Below, in pieces: positions 1 through 11,541 of a stretch of DNA of 27,000 nt. Source of the stretch: Chrysomallon squamiferum (taxonomy: Eukaryota > Mollusca > Gastropoda > Neomphalida > Peltospiridae); the NCBI GenBank assembly GCA_012295275.1, contig CM022674.1:6979436-7006435 (forward strand), given 5' to 3'. A program made the position numbers and the translations under genes. Within the stretch, counting starts at the first letter, position 1. Each line of letters starts with the position of its first letter. The notes below the pieces were generated by a model that saw only the letters and a program-made list of their open reading frames with translations, was not told the DNA's origin and searched no databases.

Positions 1-549
1 TTCTGTAAATTTTACAGATAATATATATTTAGAATTTACGGTAATTTTATTATTATTTGTTATTTATTTATTTATTTATTCATCATATTATTTTATTATT
101 ATGTGTGCATACACTTTATATACTTGTTATGAAGAATTGATGTTTATGATGTGGACAGATCGTATAAAGTAGCTTAAATAAAATAACAACTATTTTATTG
201 TAATATTTTGGTATTCACTTTAGATTATTCTCATAATAAAAAATAATAATTGGATTTAAATGAATAAATATTGTTTTTTAAATATTATTTTTATATATAT
301 AATTGCACTGTTATTTAAATCATTGACTTATTATTATATATATTGAAGCATATGTTTTTAAAATTAAAGTAATTATTTTCTTGGATATATTTTTTATTTA
401 TCTATCTATTTGACTCCTTAGCCTGTCATTCTATCTATCTATCTACTTATTGAAAAAAATCATGAATAAGTAACCTATTCTTCGTGATGAATTAAAGATA
501 GAAAATAGAGTATCGTTTAACTGGCACTTTGCTGCCTTTTAACATAAAT
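1..549. other. Intergenic AT-rich sequence, no gene seen
   Basis: Very AT-rich with short TTTA and ATCT runs (about 60-80 and 430-445). No open frame resembling a protein and no structured RNA was recognised. Confidence 0.6.
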
Positions 550-960
550 ACAGTAAGCCAACCGGAAGTTCCGAAACTATCCCAAAATAGGAATTTTAGC
601 TGTGTGCTTTTTGATCTATGTTTTTCTGTCAATTTTGTGTATTTTAATTTGTCTGAGGTAGGTTTACCGTTTCGTAGTTACGGTGCACATTCTTAATGTT
701 TTAGAACGAATTAAATATTTTCTATAGGATATATGAAGCTCTGAATCTAGTTTTATTGATATATTGTAGTTCCGTAATTTACGGATTACTGGCACTGTGA
801 CAGTGGCAGTAGACCACAAGCTTATGCCGAAACGTCACCCATTTCCCAGAACCTTTTCGTTCAGTTTCTAGTCAGAAAAGTAGAACCAAGGTAGTTTCAA
901 AGCAGGGTATTGCTATTTATAGTTGCATCAGATAAGGGGGAAAAATTCGCAAACTTGAAC
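550..960 (+). promoter_or_regulatory. Probable MIB2 promoter / 5' first-exon region
   Basis: This patch is less AT-rich and has many more CpG dinucleotides than the flanking DNA. It holds an ETS/GABP-type site, CCGGAAGT at about 562-569, a palindrome CCGTAATTTACGG at 772-784, and an ACGTCA half-CRE near 831-837. A donor-like AAG/gtagtt lies at 890/891 and could end an untranslated first exon that splices to the acceptor at 2510. No TATA box was placed. The promoter role is inferred from composition and motifs only. Confidence 0.4.
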
Positions 961-2510
961 TTACTAATAGTATTTATTTTAAACTTTACTGTAATTTGTA
1001 AATAAATAAAAATAGTAAAACTACCAAAAGTATAAATGGAGTTCTTCATTAAATTAATTAAGTAATCAAGTTTAATGCTTTAAAATAAGTCTGAAATTGG
1101 ATAAATGAACTTTTAGAAGATATTTACAAAAGTTCAGCTGTTAATATAAATTAAAGAAAAATTATTTGGAGTCAGTGACTTTTCAACTTCAGCAATCTTG
1201 TTTTGAGTGAAGTTGTTCTTGTGATCATAGACTGATAGAGAAAACAATGTCTGGCAATTTAGCTGCAGCTCTATCTTGCCATGGGTGAAATTGCTGCAAG
1301 TTCCAATTTCATGCTGGACAAAGTCACTGTATATGTTATAGTTTTAAAAATAAAACACATTAATATTAACTTATTATCATTCACTGGTTCAGTTTATTTT
1401 TTGATATTTGTAATAATTTGTAGATTGCATATTTGTACTGAGTATTCCAACTTTTAGCATTTTTAATAAAGAATATGTCCAGAAATAAATGAATTATGAG
1501 AAATATATAATTTTCAGATTGTTTTACATACACTAACATTATTTTATGCCACAGAATTATTAAAAGTTATTTATATAAGCTGTTTATTAATTTTATATGG
1601 AATTCATGTTTAGACTTATATCCTGTTCTCAGGCTATCTTCTTATAATCCAAAATCTGAAACATTCTGAAATCTGAAACAGTTCCAGTCCTGAACATTTT
1701 GGATAAAGATTTCTCATGTATGTTGAATTGGTTTAGAATGATTAATTATCCTACATCTGCTCATTAGCATCAAAGGCTGCATTTGATATAAAACAACTGA
1801 CTCCAGATAAGCAGATACCATTCACATTTGAATACATACTTTGGTTGTATTGATTTATGAATGATTATAACTAAATAAGATTAGTCATTGTTATATCCAT
1901 TTTAAACATGGCAAATTCACACTGAAATAATAAGAATTTTATAAAACTATATTTGTACTCAGGTTAATTTTAAACTATAATTTGAAAGTATTCATCTTAT
2001 TTGTTTACTTACACTGCCAGATTTAATCCATTTTTGATTGTTGTTTTTTTTTTTTCATTTCATTTTATTATTATAGGTTTCAGACCATAGAAAGGAAATT
2101 TTAAGAAGTTAAAAATATGAATACATACATTGTTTCATTACATGTGTATGTATATGTGGATGTATTAAAATTGAATTGTAGTTACCTATTCATGGCATGA
2201 TAAAAGTTTCTGCAATACTTATTTATTACTTCTGTACAGAGAAAGTTCTCAAGCTGAATAATCACAAAAGAACTTTTTACCTGTCTTGAAAAGTTTCACT
2301 GTATAAGTATTACTTAATACAAAGAGGTAGAGAGCTGCAGCTGCTTAATATTTTTATTTTATTTTAAACCAACATTATTTGTAAAATTATATCTTTAAAA
2401 TGTTTATTTTATTTTATTTTATTATATTTTTTTTTTATTAGTGTATTTATTTTAATTTTTTTGTAAAATTTATTTTAATTTTTTTGTAAAATTGATTTAC
2501 TATTACACAG
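961..2510. other. Non-coding upstream DNA, probably the 5' intron of MIB2
   Basis: It lies between the CpG-rich patch and the acceptor at 2510. Apart from the transposon-like fragment near 1540-1720 and AT-rich tracts at 2395-2490, I see no gene or coding-like frame. Calling it an intron depends on the untranslated first exon, which is not proven. Confidence 0.45.
1540..1722 (-). mobile_element. Decayed fragment resembling a pogo/Tigger-type DNA transposon
   Basis: The block has repeated AATCTGAAAC-type words (about 1648-1680), then AACATTTTGGATAAAG and TTCTCA near 1693-1715, and an internal stretch around 1600-1620 with TGTTTAGACTT. The order and spacing recall the terminal and subterminal parts of non-autonomous Tigger (Tc1/mariner superfamily) elements of vertebrates, in reverse orientation. 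This is a memory comparison, not a search. No transposase remnant and no second terminus were found. Confidence 0.35.
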
Positions 2511-2519
2511 ATTTAATCT

Positions 2520-2742
2520 ATGGAGGTTGGACTCAGGGTTGTCCGGGGACCTGATTGGAAATGGGGTAACCAAGATGGAGGTGATGGTCATGTGGGAACA
2601 GTTGTCGAGATCGGCAAACCTATGAGCCAGACGTCGCCTGATAAAACTGTCGTTGTTCAGTGGGATTCTGGTGCCAGAACCAACTACCGGGTTGGGTACC
2701 AGGCAGCATACGATCTGAGAATTCTAGACAATGCTCCTACTG
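2520..2742 (+). CDS. MIB2: MIB2 coding exon 1: first MIB/HERC2 domain
   Basis: Encodes residues 1-74 plus one base. The motif [14 protein letters not shown], then a VVVQWDSG strand and a YRVGYQ segment, are typical of the MIB/HERC2 domain. An acceptor-like CAG ends at 2510, so the exon probably starts at 2511 with nine 5'-UTR bases. That implies an untranslated upstream exon. The TAA at 2514-2516 is in frame with the ATG. The donor is gtatgt at 2743. Confidence 0.93.
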
Positions 2743-5700
2743 GTATGTATTTTTCAGTCTTATATCTATTATAATGTTATGTTTGTGGCAGTTGTTGTTG
2801 TTGTTATTATTAAATTATTACTATAAATTGTATTAAATTATTGTTGTTGTTAATATTATTATTTATATATTTTTATTGTGTTCAGGATGTGGTTTTTTTT
2901 AGATTGTTTTTTTTTTTTTCTCCTTCTCTTTTGTATTTTTATTTTCAGTTTCAGTTTTATAATAATTTGTTAAAAATGTTATAATGTTAATTTTAATTAT
3001 AAAAAACACCCAAAAACATGACTATGTTAGGCTAAAAATCAGTCAGTTCCAAGTTCTAATATTACGTTTTCCTATTTTGTTTATCTCTTAATAAGCTAAG
3101 TGGATTAGTTAATCTGGCCATTTTGATGCGATTAATCTTTAACTTGCAAAATGCACTGAAAATTGTAAGATTTAAATTGAAAGTTTATTTATGATGTATA
3201 GCTTAACCATTTAATTTGAAGTACCTATATTTGTTATTTTAATTATTTTAACAGGACAGTATATATCACTTAATCTTATTTTGAAAAGAGTCTTTTTGGG
3301 GTGGACTATTTTATTTATTCTGAACTTAATCCTTTTTTAACTGTATATAAAAAAAACAAATTCAAAAAAATTATTTTTATAGTCATTATTGTTGTTTATC
3401 TAAATATAATTATTTTGATTTTAAATTATTTATTTTATATATTTATTTTCGTATTTTTACTAATTTTCTGGTCTTGCTACTTTATTATATTATTTTTAAT
3501 ATTATGGCTTGAGGAAACAGATTATTTTTTTAGCTGAGGTTGAGAAAATTACATGTAGGTTTATCATTCTTTCCAAACATAATTTTAAAATTTTATAAAT
3601 TCACTTTATCAGGTTTTCATTTAATGTATATACATTTTTATATATATAGTTTTTATAATTACTATTATTATTATTATATTTATTGTGGGTTTTTTGCAGG
3701 TGTAAGGCACACAAACATACGCTGTGATGCATGTAAAAAACAGGGTATTCAGGGAATGAGGTGGAAATGCACAAAGTGCAGAGACTTTGACCTTTGTACT
3801 CTGTGTTACATGGCTGACAAACATGACACCTCTCATTCCTTTCTCCGCATCGATACAGTTTCGTCAAAAGGGTATGATATTTAAAAGTATCTGCATCTCC
3901 ACATACTGTTTAATATCTTCAAAACAGTAAGGGTATGATATTTAAAAGTATCTGCATCTCCACATACTGTTTAATACCTTCAAAACAGTAAAAGTATGAT
4001 ATTTAAAAGTATCTACATCTCTACATACTGGCTAATATCTTCAAAACAGTAAAAGTATGATATTTAAAAGTATCTGCATCTCTACATACTGGCTAATATC
4101 TTCAAAACAGTAAAAGTATGATATTTAAAAGTGTCTGCATCTCATTTTGCTAATACCTTCAAAACATTTTACTGTGACATTATATTCATATAAAATATTT
4201 TTAATAACTTAAGAATTATGAAATTGTAGGATATTTAAAGTATCTATATTGTCTTCTAATCTTTATACAAAATTATTTTTAACATCTTTAAAATTATAAA
4301 AAAGTACGACATTTATAGTGTGTATTTTCATATATTTGTAAAAATATTTTTAATATCTTCAAAACAATAAAGTGAAGGACATTTAAAGTGTCTGCATTTT
4401 CACATATTTGTAAAAACAATATCTTCAAAACTATAAAGTGTAGGATATTTAAAATTATCTGCATCTTCAGATATTGTTTATAAAAAAAAAAATATTTTTT
4501 TGTATCTTCAAAACTTTAAAAGTGTAGGATATATAAAAGGATCTACATCTTCACATGATATTGATAAAAATATTTTTAATATCTTCTAAAATATACACAT
4601 TTAGGATATTTAAAAATATCTGCATTTTGACATAATATTTATAAAAATATTCTTAATATTTTTAAAACTACAAAACTGAAGGGTATTTCAAAATGTATTT
4701 TTCATCATCTCTTTTAAACTTGATTAAATATTTCAAACTGATAAAATCTAATATAATTTGAATGATGGTTTAACTATGTTCAAAAGGATATGGTAATTCA
4801 AATATTTCATGTGTGTTTCTTCACAGATAGATATTATTATTTAAATACAACATCAGATGGGTTCCAAGTTCATAAAAAACAAACTCTTATTCACTTATTA
4901 CAAGCAAGGGGTTAAACCACCAATGGGAAAATATTATATGAAAATTAGGATAATAAAATAATTATTGTAGATATATATTTTTATTATTTACTGACACATT
5001 TTTGTTTCAGTGCAAAGGTTTCAAAAAGGTTAAATTCTACAAAGACTCAAGCTTGGGGAATTTTCTGTGGAGCAAAATGTGTGAGAGGCCCTGACTGGGA
5101 TTGGGGAAATCAGGATGGTAATTTAAAACAAATTTTTTTCTTTACTTTAATTTATCATTTTATGTTAATCTACAACAGAAAAAGTTAAATTCTCATTTTT
5201 GATGATAACAATATACATTTCTATTTTTATATTTTAAAACAGTTTGTAACTTTTTAATATGAAACACCAGAGATTAATTTTGAAAAAAAAAAAAAAAACT
5301 GTTTTTGTTCATATTATAATATGATAATATTCGAGTCAAATAGAATGAATTGTTATCTCTTAATGCTCATTAATTTATATCATCATAACCTCAGTGCTTA
5401 ACCATGGAGTGTTTTATTTGTTATTAGCAACCAATCTTTGCTAAAGACAAAGTATAATTGCTACACAGTAATTCACAAGGACTGCTGATATAGCCTGGCA
5501 AACAAGTAATACTGGTGAAAAGAAAGAAGTTAACTCTATGAATTATTTAAATCATGTGTTTCATTATTTCAAAGATGTTTACAGAGGAAATTAAGCATGT
5601 AAATATTTGAAAACTCAGACTAAGTTTCATATTTTCTATTTGAGGTGGGGAGGGTAAGAGTGGAAAAGTGACAGACATTCGGGGCTGGGATTCTGAATCA

Positions 5701-7790
5701 GGTCGCAGTGTTGCCCATGTCACATGGTCTTCAGGGTCAACAAATGTCTACCGAGTGGGACACAAGGGCAAAGTGGATTTAAAGTACACCCAGCCGGGTG
5801 CTGGGATGATGTACTACAAGGATCACCTTCCAGTCTTAGGTACTTTGTTTGATGCTATCTCAACAACTGTTGTTTCTTTTATTTTGTTTGATGCTATCTC
5901 AACAATTGTTGTTTTTTTTAGTTTGTTTGATGCTATCTCAACAATTGTTGTTTGTTTTAGTTTGTTTGATGCTATCTCAACAATTGTTGTTTCTTTTATT
6001 TTGTTTAATGCTATCTAAACAATTGTTGTTTCTTTTTTTACTTTGTTTAATGCTAAACAGTTGTAGCTATATAAATAATTTTTTTAAATAAATATATTTT
6101 TTATATTATTCAAGATCAGTTCTTACTGTGTTACACTACATAAATGTTTTTTTTCTTGGTTTTATAATGTATAAACCATTGGTGTTTTTTTTTAATTTGT
6201 TTTAATTACATAAACCTTTCTTTTTTTTTTTTTTTATTTGCACCTCTATAAATTGTTGTTTGTACTTTTATACTTTATTAACAATTGTTCTTTTACACCA
6301 TAAATCCTTTTTTTCACTGTTTTATACTCTATTAACAATTTTTTTTAAAATTATTTTTGTTTTATAAAAATATAAAAAATGTATGGTTCTTTTTCTTTAT
6401 ATTTTATAATCTTATTGTGTTTTCTTTATCTGGTTGTTGATTTATTGTTATTATTCTTCCTTTAATATAGGAGAATTTGTAGATACGGCTGGACCAGGAA
6501 TTCCATGTCACTTCAAGGTAGGGGACAAAGTAAGATGTGACCTTGATGTTGAAATTCTTAAACAAATGCAAGAAGGACATGGGGGTTGGAATCCAAGAAT
6601 GGGGGAGGTAAGTTTCTCATGCATAATTTGTTTTTCATGTTGTTACATAATAAACAGAAACATCTAAGATTTATTTTTTTATATCAATTTTTAATTATTT
6701 TTTTCAGTTTGATGATTGTTATTTACAGTTATTAACAGTTCAACAGTATTTGTGTTTTGTTTTTTCAGTATGTAGGTAAAGTAGGAACAGTCCATCGTAT
6801 CACTGACCGGAGTGATGTCAGAGTTCAATATGACGGCTGTTCTAACAGATGGACATTTCATCCAGGAGCTTTAACAAAGGTAGATAACTCTAAACTCATC
6901 CAATCAACATTGAGCAGACGTATAGTGTCTTTATTGATGCTTATAATAGTCTGAAATGACATTTTAAAAATGACATGTAATAATTATGATGGGATATATA
7001 GTTAATAATATTTAAAAAAATTAAATAAACGGGCATCAGTGCTGATGTGATGATTGCAATAACATGAAAGGTGAAAAATAACTTATTAAGTTCAGCCATT
7101 ATTAATATTATGATGGTTTACATAATCATATAACAAATTTATATTTTAAAAAAAAAAAGAGAAGTTATTTGTTAAGGTATCTGGTAGAATTTGACTTTTG
7201 TAAAAGGAAAATTAATTTTTATTATCCTGATTTAAAAAAAAATTTCATTTATTTATTTATTTTTTACTGTTATACTTTTAATTTCATTATTATTCTCATT
7301 TAGGACTATTTTTTTTTTTATTTATTTATTTATTTATTCTTATTCTTCTTATATTAATCTGATTAAGAACTGACTGACTGGTTTTTTGTTTCTTACTCTC
7401 TTTATTTATCTATTTATTTTTTCTTATTTCTTATTATTATTAATATTTTTATTCTGATTTAGAATTGATTGATTGTCTTTGTTTGTTTCTTTGTGTTATT
7501 TACTTTATTATTATTAATGCTATTTGGTTAATACATATTGATTTAGAATTGATTCACTCTCTTTGTTTCTTTATCTATTTCTCTACTTATTTTTTTATGA
7601 AAGGTACATCTGTTTTCAAATGGTGATATTGTAAAGATTTCTGAAGATATTCACTTGGTGAAAGAGTTACAGAAAGACCATGGAGAGTGGACGGAGTCTA
7701 TGAAAAGTGTATGTATAAATACGGTACTTTTCTTAAAATGTCTGATGAAAACTTTCAATTTATAAATAAGAGGTGAAGAGAAAGAGAGAG

Positions 7791-7856
<66 letters not shown>

Positions 7857-10800
7857 GGAAAAGATAGATGGAAAAATAAAATTACAGAGATAGAAGGAGA
7901 AAGAGAGATAGACACTGCAAAGATAAAGTTACAGGAACAGACAAATAGAAAGAATTTACAAAATAGAAATGGGAACTGGACAGTCCTAGACCTCATGACC
8001 CTAACAGTTACATCAAATATTATTTAGAAGTATACAAAAACTGAGCCATGTGTTACTGTTTCAGACACTAGGAAAGGAAGGGAAGGTGTTAAAAGTGTAC
8101 ACAGATGGTGATCTAAGGGTGAATGTCCAAGGACAAACGTGGACGTTTAATCCACGCTGTTGCACGCTGATGCCACATGGTGCACAAGAAATGAACAACA
8201 CCATGGGAAGTAATCGACTTGAACGTCAAGAAGTGACTCGTGAGTTTGTCTTTATTTCACTGACAAGGACTTATAAACATTACGCTGACAAATCCTTAAT
8301 GTTTAGAGTTGGAAAAACACATACTAAAAGTCTGTATATAGGATAAAAAAAATGTTCATCGATCTTTGAAGAAATTGGGTTACGTAAATTTTAAAAATTA
8401 ATTTTTAGTCCTATTTGGTTAGTGATGTGTTTAGTTCCCCAGCATGCATGCAAACATAACATGCTCACACAGATGCACATATGAATTCTTGAGCTCAGAA
8501 ATGTGCACTCATACAAGGTATGACAGTGTTTTTTTCTTTTTTCTAGTGAACTAAAAGTAAATAACTATTGTAATTTTCTGGACACTGATAATTTAGTGTA
8601 AAAAATAGAGTTAATTTTTAAATTTCTATTTATTTATTTGTTTGTTACTGGGTTTTTTATATATATAATTTTTATTTATTATTTTTACTTAGTTTTACTT
8701 ATTTTTATTTATTTATTTATATTATGTTGTGTTGTATTGTATTGTATTGTATTGTATTAGACTAGACTAGACTAGACTAGACTAGACTAGACTAGATTTG
8801 TTAGGTTAGGTTAGGTTAGGTTAGGTTAGGTTAGGTTAGGTTAGGTTTAGGTTTAGGTTTAGGTTTAGGGTTAGGTTTAGGGTTAGGTTTAGGTTAGGTT
8901 ATGTTAGGTTACGTTAGGTTATGTTAGGTTACGTTAGGTTATGTTAGATTAGGTTATGTTAGGTTATGTTAGGTTACGTTATGTTATGTTAGGTTACGTT
9001 ATGTTAGGTTAGGTTAGGTTACGTTAGGTTACATTACGTTATGTTACATTTACTTATTTATTTTTGAAGCAACGTTGGCAGCACTTTTAGAACAGTTGGT
9101 TCAGCTGCAGACACCAGAGACTGGACCTGACAGACTGGTCCGCGAGGCTGCACAAGGACACGTTGATGTAGTCCGGGACATCATTACAAAGTATCCAGAC
9201 AAGGTAATAACAGTTGATTTTATAATTTGTTATTTTTTTTAATGTATTTTATATGTATTGCTTATATATACATACACTTGTATATATACATAAAATGTAT
9301 GTATATATGCATTGCTTGTATATATACATACACATATACATACACACATACATATACATATTTTGTTACTGAAAAGCTACATTTTTAGAGATAGATGGCT
9401 AGATACAGCTTTTCCATTACAAAATTTCAGAATAGTAATTTTTATGTTTTTGTTCTGTGTTAATTTTTATACTGACTGCATTGAGAAGCCACCAAAAAGC
9501 TGTTTACTGTTTGTTGAAGTATTTATTCTGACTGTTAATTACAGGTTGATGAAAAGAGTTCAGGTAAAACAGCGATGCAGGTGGCAAGCCATCAAGGTCA
9601 CCTTCAGATTGTGTCACTGCTGTTGTCAGCTGGAGCTAAACTTGAACTCCAGGATGAAGATGGAGACACAGCCCTCCATTACTCTGCTTTTGGGTAATTA
9701 TAAGTTTTATTTTGTTATCATAAACATAAAACATATTTGAATTTCTGAATTTCAATACACATAGATATAGTTTTGAATTTTTCTGATAGATTTTTGGGGG
9801 TTGTTTAAGTTTTGGTGTTTATTGCGTCTTCATTCATATTTTATGCTTTTTTTTTTTTATGCTTTTTTTTTCCATTTCAGTTTTTGTCCATTTAATATAT
9901 TTCAGTGTCTCTATTTTATAAATTTATTAATGTATATTTGCACTTCATAATTCTTTATGTATTTTATTATTTTATTTCATTATTTATTTATTTGTTTATT
10001 CCTTTGTTTATATACAGCTTTATTTATATCTATATGTATATGTATATATTTATTTATTTCTGAATTTTTTATTTACGTATTTATTTATTTATTAAGAAAC
10101 CAGCCTCAAGTGATGGAGAAACTACTTCAACATGGAGCACAGATAAATGCTTTAAATCATGGAGGTTGTAGCACGCTTCACGTGGCAGTCAACAAACAAC
10201 ATGTGAGCTGTGTCAGAGCTCTACTCAGACACAAATGTAATGTTAACATACAGGTAGATACTTCATTATTATTATTACTTTTTATTTTTTATTGTTAATA
10301 TTTTTTTATTAGTAGATATTACTATTATTACTTATTATTATTATTACTATTATTAGTTTTTATTATTACTATTATTATTATTATTACATTTTATTATTTT
10401 TATTATTTTTTTATTATTGTTAATATTTTTTAATTATTATTATAATTATTGTTACTATTATTAATAGTTGTTATTTGTTATTATTAGTAATTATTATTAT
10501 TATTATTATTTTAATCTTATAAACATAAATTACTGTATCTTATTTTATGGTAATTTACTTAATTCATGTACACACACACATTAAGATTCATACATAGATT
10601 AATAAAATTAAAAATAGTTTAAATTAAAACCTAAAAGCACACAAAAACAAAGCAAATATGAACTGAAATTTACTGAGCATAATGGTTAAAAAAGAATGGA
10701 CAACATTTCTTAATTATTTTCTGATTTATGATTAATATTTTTTAGTAATTGTTTTTTTCTCTCTGTCTCATTTGTTTCAAAGTCAGTAATGGAACTTGTA

Positions 10801-11462
10801 TTAAATAATGTATGTAACAGCTAATTTTTATTAACAATATATGTTTTTAATATTTCTTTTTCTCTGTTATTTCTAAGTGAACAAGTGAAACTTGTAACAG
10901 ATGATGTATGTGAAGTTTATTGTGCATTTTTTTAATATTTTTTTTCTCAGAAACTTGCATCAGTTAATGTGTATGATAGTTTATTGTGTGTTTTTATTTA
11001 ACCAGGATGCTTATGGTGATACAGCGCTGCATGATGCTATAGGCAAAGAGAGTCACGACATTATAGAAATGTTGGTGTCATATCCAGGCATTGATTTCAC
11101 ACTGAAAAATAAACGAGGTTTTAATGTCCTCCATCATGCTGCTCTTAAAGGAAACAATTTGTAAGTGAATACCAAGTTTTTCTGTTGTGTTCATTTTATT
11201 TTGAAAATTTCTTCTGCAAAGATTTTTTCTGCAAAGTTTGTTTTTTCTGTTCATTTTATTTTGAATTTTTTTAGATTTCTTTTGCAAAGTTTTTCTGTTA
11301 TGTTCATTTTACTTTTTATATGTTTATTATTCACTGTTTATGTTGACATATTTGCCTATGTTGGTGCTTTCTCAGTCTCTCTTTTATTCCTTTTTCTTTT
11401 TAGCATTTCTTTTCTTTCTTTTTCACCATATTTTTCTTTTTCTATACTTTCATTCTTTGCTT

Positions 11463-11541
<79 letters not shown>

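Noticed and set aside
3301-3537. Hydrophobic ORF, membrane-protein-like
   Set aside because: It is a translation of T-rich intron 1 sequence with no conserved motif; Phe/Ile/Leu come from TTT/ATT/TTA composition.
7760-8027. ORFs on both strands through the GA array
   Set aside because: Arg-Glu and Ser-Leu dipeptide runs are frame products of the microsatellite, inside MIB2 intron 7.
8801-9049. True telomere or chromosome end
   Set aside because: The array is short, imperfect and lies between two MIB2 exons, so it is interstitial.
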